From the NCBI RefSeq assembly GCF_903946935.1, contig NZ_CAJAXH010000256.1, forward strand, positions 1 through 49,176: a stretch of DNA of 49,176 nucleotides. Reading direction: 5' to 3'. The stretch comes from an uncultured Thiodictyon sp. (GTDB lineage: Bacteria > Pseudomonadota > Gammaproteobacteria > Chromatiales > Chromatiaceae). The position numbers were made by a program, and so were the translations under genes. The notes beneath the pieces were generated by a model. That model worked only from the letters and a program-made list of their open reading frames with translations, had not been told where the DNA came from and ran no database searches. Below are positions 22,338-33,018 of the stretch, in pieces. Within the stretch, counting starts at the first letter, position 1; the number at the start of each line of letters is the position of its first letter.

Positions 22338-23732
22338 TTACTTGTGCTCGACCGCCGCGCCCAGCTTGTCGCGCCAGCCCGGGAAGAGCTTGTCGGCGTC
22401 GTGCGGGAAGGACGCGAAGGCACGGGCGAACTCCTTGTGCTCCTTGGCGAACTCGATCGGGTCGGCGCCGGCCTTCCAGCACTCGTAGGACTGACGCAGC
22501 GAAATCGCACCGGCCGCCGGGGAGTCGACGTGGCCGTAGGCGCCGCCGCCGGCGGTGTTGATGACGTTGCCGTGACCCAGGTTCTCGAAGAAGCCGGGCA
22601 GACGCAGCGCATTCATGCCACCGGAGATGATCGGGGTGGTGGGCTTCATGCCGTACCACTTTTGGAAATAGACCGGACCCTGGCACTCGTCGCGCTCAAT
22701 CATGTAGGCGATGATCTTGTCGTCCGCGCCGCCTTCCATCTTGCCATAGCCCATGGTCCCGACGTGGATGCCGGAGGCCCCTTGCAGGCGGGAGATCTTG
22801 GCCAGCACGAAGGCGGTATAGCCGCGCCGTGAGGACGGCGAGGTGATCATGCCGTGGCCGGCACGGTGATAGTGCAGGTACTGGTTGGGGTACTGACGGC
22901 GCGCGGTGGTGATCATGCCAGGGCCGCCGACGAAGCCATCGACCAGGAAGGCAACCTTGTCCGCGTCGGGTCCAAAGGTCTCCAGGATGAAGTCCGCCCG
23001 CGCGCACATCTCGTAGTGGTCGTCGGCGGTGATGTTGGCGGAGAACAGCTTGGCCTCGCCGGTCTCGTCCTGGGCGCGCTTGAGCGAGTCATAGACCAAC
23101 GGATAGACCTTCTTGGCCGGGCAGAACACCTGATTGCCCTGGGGCTCGTCGTTCTTGATGAAGTCGCCACCCAGCCAGAACTGGTAGGCCGCGTGGGCGA
23201 AGGGCTCGGGGCGCAGGCCGAGCTTGGGCTTGATGATGGTGCCGGCGATATAGCCGCCATCCTTGACCGGACGGCCGAGGATGCGCCACAGGTCGGAGAT
23301 GTCCTTGGCGGGCCCGTCGAACAACTGGATGGCGCGCTCCGGGACATAGAAGTCCTGGATTTGACCGTATTCGATATCGCCCATGCCCTGGTTGTTGCCG
23401 ATGACGAGTGTCAGGAAGGACACGATCATCATGCGCCCGTCGGTGATGTTGCGGTCGAACAGCTCCAGCGGATAGGCGATCCGCATGTCCTCCTTGGCCT
23501 CGTCGATGTAATAGACCAGCGCGTCGACGCCCTTGGTGAAGTCGTCGGTGGTTGAGACCTCGACATTGGTGCCGGTGGAGGACTCGGCGGCAAAGTGGGC
23601 GGCGGCCTCCAGGTAACCGATGCCGCCCTTGGGCTTCATGCGATAGGCGACAAGGATGTGCTTGCCGCCCGCGATCAGGTCGGCTTCGGTCAGGCTAAGG
23701 TCGGAGTAACGCGCGGACTGGTCAAGCGACAT
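22338..23732 (-). CDS. cbbM: Form II RuBisCO (ribulose-1,5-bisphosphate carboxylase/oxygenase)
   Basis: A 464-residue form II large subunit, full length for the group. The catalytic IIKPK (Lys168) and the carbamylated-lysine block [14 protein letters not shown] (Lys193 with Asp195 and Glu196) are intact. HYHRAGHG and loop 6 (GYGKMEG) are present, as is [13 protein letters not shown] near the C-terminus. It fixes CO2 onto ribulose bisphosphate in the Calvin cycle. No small-subunit gene accompanies it, as expected for form II. It is divergent from the LysR regulator CbbR, 262 bp away, and followed by a terminator and then cbbQ. Form II enzymes suit low-oxygen, high-CO2 conditions, in line with a purple sulfur bacterium. 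Confidence 0.98.
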   Translation of the reverse strand: MSLDQSARYSDLSLTEADLIAGGKHILVAYRMKPKGGIGYLEAAAHFAAESSTGTNVEVSTTDDFTKGVDALVYYIDEAKEDMRIAYPLELFDRNITDGRMMIVSFLTLVIGNNQGMGDIEYGQIQDFYVPERAIQLFDGPAKDISDLWRILGRPVKDGGYIAGTIIKPKLGLRPEPFAHAAYQFWLGGDFIKNDEPQGNQVFCPAKKVYPLVYDSLKRAQDETGEAKLFSANITADDHYEMCARADFILETFGPDADKVAFLVDGFVGGPGMITTARRQYPNQYLHYHRAGHGMITSPSSRRGYTAFVLAKISRLQGASGIHVGTMGYGKMEGGADDKIIAYMIERDECQGPVYFQKWYGMKPTTPIISGGMNALRLPGFFENLGHGNVINTAGGGAYGHVDSPAAGAISLRQSYECWKAGADPIEFAKEHKEFARAFASFPHDADKLFPGWRDKLGAAVEHK

Positions 23733-23890
23733 GGATTGTTCCTACAGTGGTTGAGTTGGCCGAGGTCGGAAAATTGTACCGTGCGCGCGGCCCGCTTTCG
23801 CGTCTGGTCGGCAACTTCGCCGCGCACTTAAGTCGGACGACAATTTACCCGGACTTGCAACATAAGTACATTCTAAGTATTTTATAGCAC

Positions 23891-23910
23891 GCATAAGCGA
23901 TGCCTTATGC
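23891..23910. promoter_or_regulatory. Candidate CbbR operator palindrome
   Basis: GCATAAG-CGATGC-CTTATGC is a perfect 7-bp inverted repeat in the divergent cbbM-cbbR promoter region, with the TAA-N8-TTA core expected of LysR-type sites. Further ATAAGT and CTAAGTAT half-site-like sequences occur at about 23861-23880. Confidence 0.55.
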
Positions 23911-23994
23911 CTCGAGCCCACCGGTGTCCGCCGGCCAACCGGCTGGCGCGACCGGCGACCGACCGCCTCCCTCCCCCGTCACCAGAGACCGCCG

Positions 23995-24927
23995 ATGCAT
24001 CTGACGCTACGCCAACTCCGGGTCTTCGAGGCCGTCGCCCGGCACCTGAGCTACACCCGTGCCGCCGAGGAACTGCACCTGAGTCAACCGGCCGTCTCCA
24101 TGCAGGTCCGCCAGTTGGAGGAGACCGCTGGGCTGCCACTGTTCGAGCGCCTGGGCAAGGGCATCGAACTCACCGAGGCGGGGCGCGAGATCTACAACTA
24201 CAGCCGCAGCATCAACCGCTCGCTGCAAGAGTTGGACGAGGTCCTGCAGTCGCTCAAGGGCGTGAACCGGGGCCGGCTGCATGTCGCGGTGGCCAGTACA
24301 GTCAACTATTTCGCCCCGCGCCTGCTGGCTGCCTTCCACCAGCGCTACCCCGGCGTCACCCCGCGGCTGGACGTGACCAACCGCGAGACCCTGATGCGAC
24401 TGCTCGACAGCAACAGCATCGATGTAGCCATCATGGGATTGCCGCCCACCGACATCGATGTGGAATCCGAATCCTTCATGGACAACCCGCTGGTGGTCAT
24501 CGCCCCACCCGACCATCCCATGGCGGACGCGCGCGCGATCCCGATGGCGCACCTGGCTGACGAGGTCTTCGTGATGCGTGAACCTGGCTCGGGGACCCGT
24601 CAGGCGATGGAGCGTTTCTTCAAGGAGCAAGGGATGGCGATCCGCCACGGCATGCAGATGACCCGCAACGAGGCGGTCAAGCAGGCGGTGCGCGCCGGCC
24701 TGGGTCTGAGTGTCGTCTCGCTGCACACCATCGAACTGGAACTGGAGACCCGGCGGCTCAAGGTCCTGGACGTGGAAGGTTTCCCCCTGGCGCGTAAGTG
24801 GCATTTGGTCTATCGGCGCGGCAAGCGACTTTCCCCCGCCGCCCGTGCCTTCCGCGACTTCGTGATCGAGGAGGCCCCCCGGATCGCCGCACCCATCGTC
24901 GCATCGGCGAGCGTGCCGACTGCCTAG
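23995..24927 (+). CDS. cbbR: CbbR, LysR-family regulator of the cbb genes
   Basis: A 310-residue LysR-type regulator. The N-terminal winged helix-turn-helix (LRQLRVFEAVARHLSYTRAA, SQPAVSMQVRQLEE) is followed by a two-lobe periplasmic-binding-protein-like effector domain with the region VAIMGLPPTDIDVESESF, close to the CbbR consensus. CbbR proteins activate Calvin-cycle genes in response to metabolites such as RuBP or NADPH. Divergent orientation from cbbM with a palindromic site between fits that role. The start at 23995 gives the usual MHLTLRQLRVFE opening. Confidence 0.95.
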   Translation: MHLTLRQLRVFEAVARHLSYTRAAEELHLSQPAVSMQVRQLEETAGLPLFERLGKGIELTEAGREIYNYSRSINRSLQELDEVLQSLKGVNRGRLHVAVASTVNYFAPRLLAAFHQRYPGVTPRLDVTNRETLMRLLDSNSIDVAIMGLPPTDIDVESESFMDNPLVVIAPPDHPMADARAIPMAHLADEVFVMREPGSGTRQAMERFFKEQGMAIRHGMQMTRNEAVKQAVRAGLGLSVVSLHTIELELETRRLKVLDVEGFPLARKWHLVYRRGKRLSPAARAFRDFVIEEAPRIAAPIVASASVPTA

Positions 24928-25322
24928 CGCGAATTTCTCACGAGTCTCACGCCAAGGCGCCAAGGCGCCAAGATCGCCAAGAAAACAATGCACTAGTGGA
25001 AGGCCGTGACTTGACTGTCAGCAGCGGCGAGATCGGCGATGTGCCTGACGCGACAAGCAAGATTCTTAACCTTGGCGCCTTGGCGTGAGATAGTCGGCCT
25101 AGCCTAGATTCCATTAAAACATCGCGGTCATGTTCAACTGTGCCCGGCCGGGGCGCATCGACTACACTAGCGAGCTACCGCCGGCCTCGACCGAGCGCCC
25201 CTGCACCCGGAGACGGACCAGGCGCGGCGCCCGCTCCGACGGCCTTATCCCCCGTGCCGGCTAGCGCCCGCGCGGGACCTTAAGCGCCCCCGGCGCGGCC
25301 AGCAAGACGACCAACCAGAATC
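24928..25322. other. Intergenic region holding repeat family C and the dxs leader
   Basis: No gene is seen. The left half is the family C copy at 24946-25089. The right half (25090-25322) is GC-rich and presumably carries the dxs promoter, but no convincing -35/-10 pair or strong ribosome site was found directly before the ATG. Confidence 0.5.
24946..25089. repeat. Dispersed repeat family C, copy 4
   Basis: The left end GTCTCACGCCAAGGCGCCAA and right end CCTTGGCGCCTTGGCGTGAG enclose an unrelated central segment of about 80 bp. It lies downstream of cbbR. Confidence 0.85.
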
Positions 25323-27215
25323 ATGCCTCACCGGCACCCGCTACTGAATTCAATCGACACACCCGTAGACCTGCGCGCACTCGCCGAGGGCCAGTTGCCC
25401 CAACTCGCGGGCGAACTACGTAGTTTTCTCATCGACTGTGTCTCCCAGACCGGCGGCCACCTGGCGGCCGGGCTCGGCGTGGTGGAGTTGACCATCGCGC
25501 TGCACTACGTGTTCGACACCCCCCGGGACCGCTTAGTGTGGGACGTGGGCCATCAGGCCTATCCCCATAAAATCCTCACCGGTCGGCGCTCGCGCATGTG
25601 TACGCTGCGCCAGGAGGACGGGCTCTCGGGCTTCCCCAAGCGCAGCGAGAGCCCCTACGACAGCTTCGGCGTCGGCCACTCCAGCACCTCCATCAGCGCC
25701 GCCGCGGGCATGGCCTTGGCCGCGCGCCAGCATGGGGAGCGGCGCCAGGTGGTCGCGGTGATCGGCGACGGGGCCTTGAGCGGCGGCATGGCCTTCGAGG
25801 CCCTGAACCACGCGGGCGCGCTCGATGTCGACCTGATGGTGGTGCTCAACGACAACAAGATGTCGATCTCCCCGCCGGTGGGCGCCATCAGCAACCACCT
25901 GTCGCACCTGCTCTCCGGCAAGCTCTATACCACCGTGCGCGAGGGCGGCAAGACCGCGCTCAAGGCCATGCCCCACCTGCGCGAGTTCGTGGGCCGCTGG
26001 GAAGAGCACATGAAGGGCATGGTGATGGGTGGCACCCTGTTCGAGGAGCTGGGCTTCAACTATATCGGCCCCATCGACGGCCACGATATCCCCGGCCTGA
26101 TCCGCACCCTGCGCAACATGCGCGGCATCCCCGGCCCGCGCCTGCTCCATATCGTCACCCAGAAGGGTCGCGGCTATGAGCCGGCCGAGGGCCAGCCGGT
26201 CACCTATCATGGCGTGACCCCCTTCGACCGCCACACCGGCCGGCTGATCAAGGGGCCGGCGGGCTCACCGAGCTATACGCAGGTCTTTGGCAGTTGGCTC
26301 GCCGACACCGCAGATCAGGACCCGCGCCTGGTGGGGATCACCCCGGCCATGTGCGAGGGCTCCGGCCTCACCGCCTTCGCCAAGCGCTACCCGGAGCGCT
26401 TTTTCGATGTCGGCATCGCCGAACAGCACGCCGTCACCCTGGCCGCCGGGATGGCCTGCGATGGTCTCAAGCCGGTGGTGGCCATCTATTCCAGCTTCCT
26501 GCAACGCGCCTACGATCAACTGATCCACGATGTCTGCCTGCAAAACCTGGATGTGACCTTCGCCGTGGACCGGGGCGGACTGGTGGGACCGGATGGCGCC
26601 ACCCATGCCGGGGGCATCGATCTGACCTTTGGGCGGTGCATCCCCAACCTCTTGATCCTGGCCCCGTCGGACGAGAACGAGTGCCGGGCGATGCTGCGCA
26701 CCGCCTATGAATACCCCGGCCCCGCACTGGTGCGCTACCCACGCGGCGGCGGCTGCGGCGCCGCGATCGACCCCGCCGCCCCGGCCTTGGCCATCGGGCG
26801 CGGGCGGGTGTTGCGCCGCGGCCGGCATTGCGCCCTACTCGCCTTCGGGAGCATGGTGGCCCCGGCCCTGGCCGCCGCCGCGGGGCTCGACGCCACGGTG
26901 GCCGACATGCGCTTCATCAAGCCATTGGACGCGGACCTGATCCTGGAGTTGGCCGCCAACCATGACTTCCTGGTCACCGTGGAGGAGAACGCCATCGCCG
27001 GCGGGGCCGGCAGCGCGGTCGCCGAACTGCTGTCCGAGCACGCAGTGGTGATGCGCTGTATCCACCTGGGGCTCCCCGACCGCAACGTGGAGCACGCCGA
27101 ACACCCGGCCCAGCTCGCCGCCTGCGGACTCGACGCGGCCGGCATCGCCGCCCGCGTCCAGGCCGAGCTGGAACGCCTGGGCCTGCGGCTCGCCCCCGCC
27201 CCCATCGCCGTATGA
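25323..27215 (+). CDS. dxs: 1-deoxy-D-xylulose-5-phosphate synthase
   Basis: A 630-residue thiamine-diphosphate enzyme, full length. It makes DXP from pyruvate and glyceraldehyde 3-phosphate, the first step of the MEP isoprenoid pathway (carotenoids, quinones and the bacteriochlorophyll tail). Visible motifs are [20 protein letters not shown] and [16 protein letters not shown] at the N-terminus, the ThDP-binding [16 protein letters not shown]...NDNKMSIS, and the transketolase-type Glu and [15 protein letters not shown] later. The C-terminal lobe is complete ([25 protein letters not shown]). The start at 25323 fits the [18 protein letters not shown] opening; the ribosome site is weak. A DUF945 gene follows after 58 bp. 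Confidence 0.97.
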   Translation: MPHRHPLLNSIDTPVDLRALAEGQLPQLAGELRSFLIDCVSQTGGHLAAGLGVVELTIALHYVFDTPRDRLVWDVGHQAYPHKILTGRRSRMCTLRQEDGLSGFPKRSESPYDSFGVGHSSTSISAAAGMALAARQHGERRQVVAVIGDGALSGGMAFEALNHAGALDVDLMVVLNDNKMSISPPVGAISNHLSHLLSGKLYTTVREGGKTALKAMPHLREFVGRWEEHMKGMVMGGTLFEELGFNYIGPIDGHDIPGLIRTLRNMRGIPGPRLLHIVTQKGRGYEPAEGQPVTYHGVTPFDRHTGRLIKGPAGSPSYTQVFGSWLADTADQDPRLVGITPAMCEGSGLTAFAKRYPERFFDVGIAEQHAVTLAAGMACDGLKPVVAIYSSFLQRAYDQLIHDVCLQNLDVTFAVDRGGLVGPDGATHAGGIDLTFGRCIPNLLILAPSDENECRAMLRTAYEYPGPALVRYPRGGGCGAAIDPAAPALAIGRGRVLRRGRHCALLAFGSMVAPALAAAAGLDATVADMRFIKPLDADLILELAANHDFLVTVEENAIAGGAGSAVAELLSEHAVVMRCIHLGLPDRNVEHAEHPAQLAACGLDAAGIAARVQAELERLGLRLAPAPIAV

Positions 27216-27273
27216 TCGGGGACATCGACCGCAGCGCCGCACCCGGGTGCGGCGAGTCGACCCAGAGCGCCGG

Positions 27274-28695
27274 ATGAAACCGCTGAGGCCCTCAGCCAAA
27301 GGCGTCCTGATCGCCCTTGGGCTGATCGTCGTCCTGCTGTCGGCCGCCCTCCCCGGGGCCTTGGGCGCGGGCGCCCAGCGCGCCTATCAGAGCCTGCTGC
27401 GCAGCGCAGTCGACTCCCTATCCCCGGGGTGGGTCCTGGTGGAACACTATGACCGCGGCTGGTTCAGTTCGCATGCCAGCGCCGAACTGACCCGGCACAC
27501 CACGGACGCTCGTGTACTCTTCCCCGCCATCAACCACCTCCGGCTCGACAGCCGTATCGATCAGGGTCCCTGGTCCTGGTTCAGCGGGGGGTTGCGCAAC
27601 GGCCCCTTCCCCGCGGTGGCCCGGGTCCAGACCCGTGTCGAATGGCTCGATGCACCGCTCACACTACCGCCACTCATCCTCACCACCGGTGTCGGGGCGA
27701 ACGGCGCCGGGCGCACGCACCTGCTGATCCCGGCCACCGACCAAACACCCGGTGCAGCCCAGCCGGCGGACGCCTCTCGACTGCATGGTCAGGCGATCAC
27801 CGGCGCCGCCGATTTCACCCTGAACCCACGCCATGCACTGATCGAGCTGCATATCCCGGAGCTGGCACTGGACAACCCCGACGGTTCGGCGGCGCGCCTG
27901 ACTGACGCGCGGCTCACGGCGGAACTCACTGACTGGATCGGCGGACCCTTCAGCGGCCACGCGACCCTCGACATCGCCACCGCCCGCTTGAGGGCGGAGC
28001 CGCAGGCGGGCACGCCCCCTAATGAAACCGTCCTGGACCGGCTGGCGCTGACCCTGGATCAGGTGCCCAAGGGAGCGGCCCCCACCCTGCGGCTGGACCT
28101 GCGATTGAAGGCAACCGCTGAACAACTGCGGCTGGGCGGCAGCGACTATCGCGCCCCGGTGGTCGGCCTCTCGGCCCAATCGCTGGACGCCCAGACACTG
28201 ACCGAAATGTTCTTCGGCCTGCGGCTGCTGCTGGCCGACACCACGACCCCGGACATGCGCGGCATGATCGGGATTACGCTGCTCGCCCAGGTGCTGCCCC
28301 GTTTCCTGGCCGCCGGCCCCAATATCGGGATCAACCCCTTTACCACGAGCAGCCCGGATGGCCCAGTCGCGGGGCACCTGTCGATCGCCGCCGCCGGCCG
28401 CGACGGCCCCACGACTGGCACCGCCGCCTTGCTCGGCGCCCTGCTCGGCGGCAACCCCGCCGCCGCCCTGACCGGCGAGGGCGAACTGGCCCTTCCCCGA
28501 CCCACCGCGGTCAACTGGCTCGCCGGGACCGGCGCTATACCAGCGAGCGCGGCCGAGGACCAATTGAAGGCCTGGATCGACGGCGGCTGGGTCACCGCCC
28601 GCGACGGCCGTGTCACCAGCGCCCTGCGGCTCGCCCAAGGGAGACTCACCATCAATGGCAAGCGGATGCCGATGCCGTTTTCACCCGGCCGTTAG
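27274..28695 (+). CDS. DUF945/YdgA-family protein
   Basis: A 473-residue protein with a single N-terminal membrane anchor or uncleaved signal (GVLIALGLIVVLLSAALPGAL). The family block AYQSLLRSAVDSLSPGWVLV and the EHYDRGWFSSHASAELT motif, diagnostic for YdgA/DUF945, follow. The rest is a long periplasmic domain of repeated beta strands ending in LRLAQGRLTINGKRMPMPF. The molecular role is unknown; YdgA-type proteins resemble lipid-transfer-like envelope proteins. The start at 27274 is the ATG directly before the membrane segment. It is likely co-transcribed with dxs and ends before a bidirectional terminator. Confidence 0.85.
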   Translation: MKPLRPSAKGVLIALGLIVVLLSAALPGALGAGAQRAYQSLLRSAVDSLSPGWVLVEHYDRGWFSSHASAELTRHTTDARVLFPAINHLRLDSRIDQGPWSWFSGGLRNGPFPAVARVQTRVEWLDAPLTLPPLILTTGVGANGAGRTHLLIPATDQTPGAAQPADASRLHGQAITGAADFTLNPRHALIELHIPELALDNPDGSAARLTDARLTAELTDWIGGPFSGHATLDIATARLRAEPQAGTPPNETVLDRLALTLDQVPKGAAPTLRLDLRLKATAEQLRLGGSDYRAPVVGLSAQSLDAQTLTEMFFGLRLLLADTTTPDMRGMIGITLLAQVLPRFLAAGPNIGINPFTTSSPDGPVAGHLSIAAAGRDGPTTGTAALLGALLGGNPAAALTGEGELALPRPTAVNWLAGTGAIPASAAEDQLKAWIDGGWVTARDGRVTSALRLAQGRLTINGKRMPMPFSPGR

Positions 28696-28740
28696 CGCCA
28701 TCCCCAACGCACTCTTCTTAATTTGAGCCGGACAAAAAAA

Positions 28741-28767
28741 AGGCTTATCGGGTTCACCGATAAGCCT
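28741..28767. terminator. Bidirectional intrinsic terminator
   Basis: An 11-bp perfect stem, AGGCTTATCGG paired with CCGATAAGCCT, has a GTTCA loop. It is followed by TTT on the plus strand and by a run of eight T on the minus strand. It ends the dxs-DUF945 unit on one strand and the tandem initiator tRNAs on the other. Confidence 0.92.
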
Positions 28768-28774
28768 TTTCAAT

Positions 28775-28851
<77 letters not shown>

Positions 28852-28920
28852 TCTGTTCTTTGTTTAACAAGTCTAAAAAATGAATAACAACCGCTGGCTG
28901 ACGGCCATTATCTCCAATAA

Positions 28921-28997
<77 letters not shown>

Positions 28998-29009
28998 TCT
29001 GAGCCAATA

Positions 29010-29038
29010 AGTATACAGACGCCTGCCCACCTGTGCAA
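29010..29038 (-). promoter_or_regulatory. Sigma-70 promoter of the initiator tRNA operon
   Basis: On the minus strand TTGCAC (-35, 29038-29033) and TATACT (-10, 29015-29010) are separated by exactly 17 bp. It lies just upstream of the first tRNA. Confidence 0.85.
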
Positions 29039-29072
29039 ACATTATTTACGCTTTGATGAAGATTGCCATGTC

Positions 29073-30533
29073 TCAGAGGGTCTTGAGGTACTCGATCAAC
29101 GCCCGGCGGTCGGCGGCCGACAGGGTGTCGCCGAAGCGGTGCCCGCCGTTGCCATACCCCTTGCCAGTGCTGTCGTAGACCTGATCGCACTCGTCCCAAC
29201 TCATGGCGGCGGACTTGCCCTGGGACAGGGTGTCGTAGGCCCAGCCGAGCGACTCGGGGTCATAGATGGGCGCCCCGTCGGCGGTTCGTCGCGCTCGCCA
29301 GTAGGCCGGGCGCGCCGACGGGTCCAACAGGGCGGCCAGGGTCGGCACCGCGTCGTTGTGCAAATAGGGGGCGGTGGCCCAGACGCCGTCGAGCGGCGGG
29401 GCGACATAACCCAGGGCGGGGGTGAGCTGCGACCGTTCGCCATAGTAGGACTGCCGGAACCAGGCGCGGAAGCGGTCCAGGTCATTGTAAGTCGCGCGGG
29501 CCAGTGCCGGATCGGTCCCCACCTCGCCCAGGGGCACCACCAGATTGGGATAGCGCCAGTCCTCGCCGTTGGTGCCGTGGCAGCCTTGGCACTGCGACCG
29601 ATAGAGGGAATAACCCCGCTCCGCTAGAGCCTGATCAATGGCGTAAGGATACTTGGGCGGCGCCAGGGTCGCCAGATAGGCGCGGATATCCACAAACCAG
29701 AGGTCCATGGCGCTGGCCTCGGCCACCGAGTCGGTGCAGGTGGTGTTGGCGAGCAGCAGGTGGCGGGCGAGGTCCCCGCGCCCCTCCCCGCTGTAGAACA
29801 GTGCGTGCTTCTTGCGCAGGTTCCACCATGGCGGTATCGCCACCGGCAGGGCCGGTTGCGGCGGCGGCGCCAGCAGCGGCTTATCGCTCCAGGCCAGGGT
29901 CTTGGGATCGTGCTGGGCCATCAGCGCGAGGGTGGAGTGAGCGGCGGTGTTCACCCCCACCGTGTCGGTCAGCAGGTCACCGGACAGGCGCGTGATGCGC
30001 TCCGACCAGCGCCGCCACTGCGCCCGCTCGGCCTGGCCGGTCACCAAGGCCCCGGTCGCCGCAATCTCAACCGCCGGGTCCTGGGTCATGTCCAGAAAGG
30101 CATTACCCAGCCCCATGATGAGCCGGCCGTCGAGCGTCGCGGCATGGCAGGCGAGACAGTTGGTACTCACCAGCTCCACCCCGCTGGGGGCCTGGTGCGC
30201 GCTCAGCATGTAGGGCAGTTCACGATTACGCCCGCTGCGCCCAGGAAATTGGGGTCCCGGCGCGCCCCGTGGCTTGGACCTCGCCACCGCCTTGGCATAG
30301 GCGTTGTAGGGCAGACCGCAGGTCAGGGCCGCGCGGTTGACCAGAACGTCATAACCCTTCTGCGCATCGCCGGGACGCTGGGGATAGGCGGGTATCCGAC
30401 CCACCTCGGCCTTGGCCAAGAACTGATCGCCGCCCCCCTGGCCCTGACGGCCGGAGTCACACCCGGCCAGCCAGGCGAGCGCCGTCATTCCCGCCGCAAA
30501 CGCCCGGAATCCGCAGACAAACCGGCGCCGCAC
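29073..30533 (-). CDS. Dihaem c-type cytochrome lipoprotein, RoxA-like architecture
   Basis: A 486-residue exported protein. The N-terminus ends in a lipobox (LAWLAGC, Cys about 25). Two haem-binding motifs are visible, CLACH (about residue 129) and CQGCH (about residue 318), separated by roughly 190 residues. The long spacing and the PYLHNDAVPTLAALLDP segment recall the dihaem peroxidase-like and rubber-oxygenase (RoxA-like) families. The probable role is periplasmic electron transfer or an oxidative reaction; the substrate is unknown and RoxA activity is not implied. The start codon is uncertain because ATG at 30533 or the in-frame ATG just before the lipoprotein signal both work. It begins 11 bp after the M48 protease gene on the same strand. 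Confidence 0.85.
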   Translation of the reverse strand: MRRRFVCGFRAFAAGMTALAWLAGCDSGRQGQGGGDQFLAKAEVGRIPAYPQRPGDAQKGYDVLVNRAALTCGLPYNAYAKAVARSKPRGAPGPQFPGRSGRNRELPYMLSAHQAPSGVELVSTNCLACHAATLDGRLIMGLGNAFLDMTQDPAVEIAATGALVTGQAERAQWRRWSERITRLSGDLLTDTVGVNTAAHSTLALMAQHDPKTLAWSDKPLLAPPPQPALPVAIPPWWNLRKKHALFYSGEGRGDLARHLLLANTTCTDSVAEASAMDLWFVDIRAYLATLAPPKYPYAIDQALAERGYSLYRSQCQGCHGTNGEDWRYPNLVVPLGEVGTDPALARATYNDLDRFRAWFRQSYYGERSQLTPALGYVAPPLDGVWATAPYLHNDAVPTLAALLDPSARPAYWRARRTADGAPIYDPESLGWAYDTLSQGKSAAMSWDECDQVYDSTGKGYGNGGHRFGDTLSAADRRALIEYLKTL

Positions 30534-30544
30534 CGGGCCGGCGT

Positions 30545-31348
30545 TCAGCCCGCCCCCCCCGCCTTGCGATACTCCGCCAGGGCCTGCGGCAGGTGCTTCT
30601 GGAGTTCGCCAATCCGGGTCGCGTCCAGCGGATGGGTGCTCAGGAACTCGGGGCCATTGCCACCATGAGTGGAGTTATAGACATCGAAACGCTGCCAGAA
30701 GGCGATCGCCTCCCGCGGGTCATAACCGGCGCGGGCCATGTAGAGTAGTCCGATCTGGTCCGCCTCGGACTCCTGCATGCGCGAATACGGCAGCAACAAT
30801 CCATACTGGGTCCCCAGCCCAAAGGCCTGCATCGCCAGATTCTCGCCCAGCCCACCGAGGCCGGTGGCACTCAGGGCGATCGACAGGAGCGAGCCGCCCA
30901 CCTGCGCCGCCACCTCCTGGGAGGTCCGCTCGGCCCCATGGTGGGCGCTGACATGGGCGATCTCATGCGCCACCACGGTGGCCAGGCCCGCCTCGTCTTT
31001 GGTGATCGGCAGGATGCCGGTATTCACCCCCACCTTGCCCCCGGGCAGCGCGAAGGCGTTGGGCTCTTTATCCTCGAAGAGCACAAATTCCCAATGGGCG
31101 TTGGGCGCTTGAACCACCCGAGCGAGCCGCCGACCGACACTCTGGAGCTGTTGATTCGCATCGCGATTGTTAGAGATTGGCGTCTGCTTTTTTTTCTTCT
31201 CGAAGGCACCGATGCCCAACTGGGCCTCACGCTCCGTATCGACCATCAACAACTGCTGGCGCCCGGTCTCGGGGGCGGTGGCGCAGGCGCCAAGCATGAG
31301 CGTCGTCAACACGAACGCGGCGCCGCGAAGGGGCTTCGAGCTGAACAT
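30545..31348 (-). CDS. M48-family metalloprotease lipoprotein
   Basis: A 267-residue peptidase. The lipobox LGAC follows a short signal (MFSSKPLRGAAFVLTTLM). The zinc site is HEIAHVSAHHGAE (HExxH), and the third ligand Glu lies in QESEADQIGLLYMARAGYDP. It ends with the STHPLDATRIGELQKHL motif common to the LoiP/BepA/YcaL group of periplasmic proteases that handle outer-membrane proteins. The ATG at 31348 is supported by GGAG upstream and by the lipoprotein signal. It is the first gene of a two-gene unit with the dihaem cytochrome. Confidence 0.93.
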   Translation of the reverse strand: MFSSKPLRGAAFVLTTLMLGACATAPETGRQQLLMVDTEREAQLGIGAFEKKKKQTPISNNRDANQQLQSVGRRLARVVQAPNAHWEFVLFEDKEPNAFALPGGKVGVNTGILPITKDEAGLATVVAHEIAHVSAHHGAERTSQEVAAQVGGSLLSIALSATGLGGLGENLAMQAFGLGTQYGLLLPYSRMQESEADQIGLLYMARAGYDPREAIAFWQRFDVYNSTHGGNGPEFLSTHPLDATRIGELQKHLPQALAEYRKAGGAG

Positions 31349-31479
31349 GGTGGTCACTCCAGGGCCGGGGGTTGCGTGGAAGTCCCAATGATCGCGGATT
31401 CTCATCATCATCCACAAGCGGTACGCCGCGCGCCCCGTCCGTATCCCCTGCCAGGCGTAGTACACTAGGCAGCCTAACG

Positions 31480-31587
31480 GCCATGGCGCCCGCGCCACCC
31501 GCAGGCACCTTGGCCTGTCCCTCTCCCCAGCCCTCCCCCAAGGGGGCGGGAGAATTGGCGCGCTCCCGGCGCGACGTTCACAGTAAG
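31480..31587. repeat. Dispersed repeat family E, copy 1
   Basis: It shares ordered blocks with 41278-41400: CCATGGCGCCCGC, CCTTGGCC, CCCTCCCCCA followed by a G run, and CCCGGCGCGAC then TTCAC. It lies in the 308-bp gap before the DUF3775 gene. Confidence 0.65.
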
Positions 31588-31656
31588 CACAAGACCACGG
31601 GGCTCACCGGACAGCACGCCGGTCGGTTCCGCATCACCGCCAAGGAGCCGCCGCCC

Positions 31657-32043
31657 ATGCTGCACATACCGCTCGACACCATCTGTTACATCATTGCCAA
31701 GGCCCGGGAGTTCCAGTCCAAGGAAGATGTGGTGATCCCCGATGTCCCGTCAAGCCCGAGCGAGGACTGGGCGCTGCAAGTCCTGGCACACCACAGCGGG
31801 GACTACACCCTTATGGAATTTGTGGAGTGCATCGGCGAGATGAACCAGCGCCAGCGCGCCGAGCTGATCGCACTGATGTGGGTCGGGCGCGGCGACTACA
31901 CCCTGGAGGACTGGGAGGGCGCCGTGGACGACGCCATCGGCGACTATTCGGTGCGCGCGGCCCAGTATTTGATCGCCCATCCCATGGTCTCGGACGACCT
32001 CGAAGAGGGGCTGATCGCCCACGGCTATTCCTGCGAGGACTGA
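31657..32043 (+). CDS. DUF3775 protein
   Basis: A 128-residue acidic soluble protein. MLHIPLDTICYIIAKAREFQ opens the chain and SSPSEDWALQVLAHHSGDYT followed by a LMEFVECIGEMNQRQRAELI stretch is the conserved DUF3775 core. Two GDYT repeats (HSGDYTLMEF and GRGDYTLEDW) suggest an internal duplication. Its function is unknown. The ATG at 31657 is chosen because AGGAG lies 10 bases upstream and the family similarity begins there. It is convergent with dapB; the stop codons are 6 bp apart. Confidence 0.88.
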   Translation: MLHIPLDTICYIIAKAREFQSKEDVVIPDVPSSPSEDWALQVLAHHSGDYTLMEFVECIGEMNQRQRAELIALMWVGRGDYTLEDWEGAVDDAIGDYSVRAAQYLIAHPMVSDDLEEGLIAHGYSCED

Positions 32044-32049
32044 TCCGGG

Positions 32050-32883
<834 letters not shown>

Positions 32884-33018
32884 TTAGCGATGGCGCGCGA
32901 CATTAGCACCTTTCGCCACCGGGGGTCGACCGGATTGGGCTTAGGCACGCGGCCGATTTGTGCTAGCGTTAGCCGGGCTGAACACCGATCCCACCAACCA
33001 ACGCCAGTGGAGGCTGCC

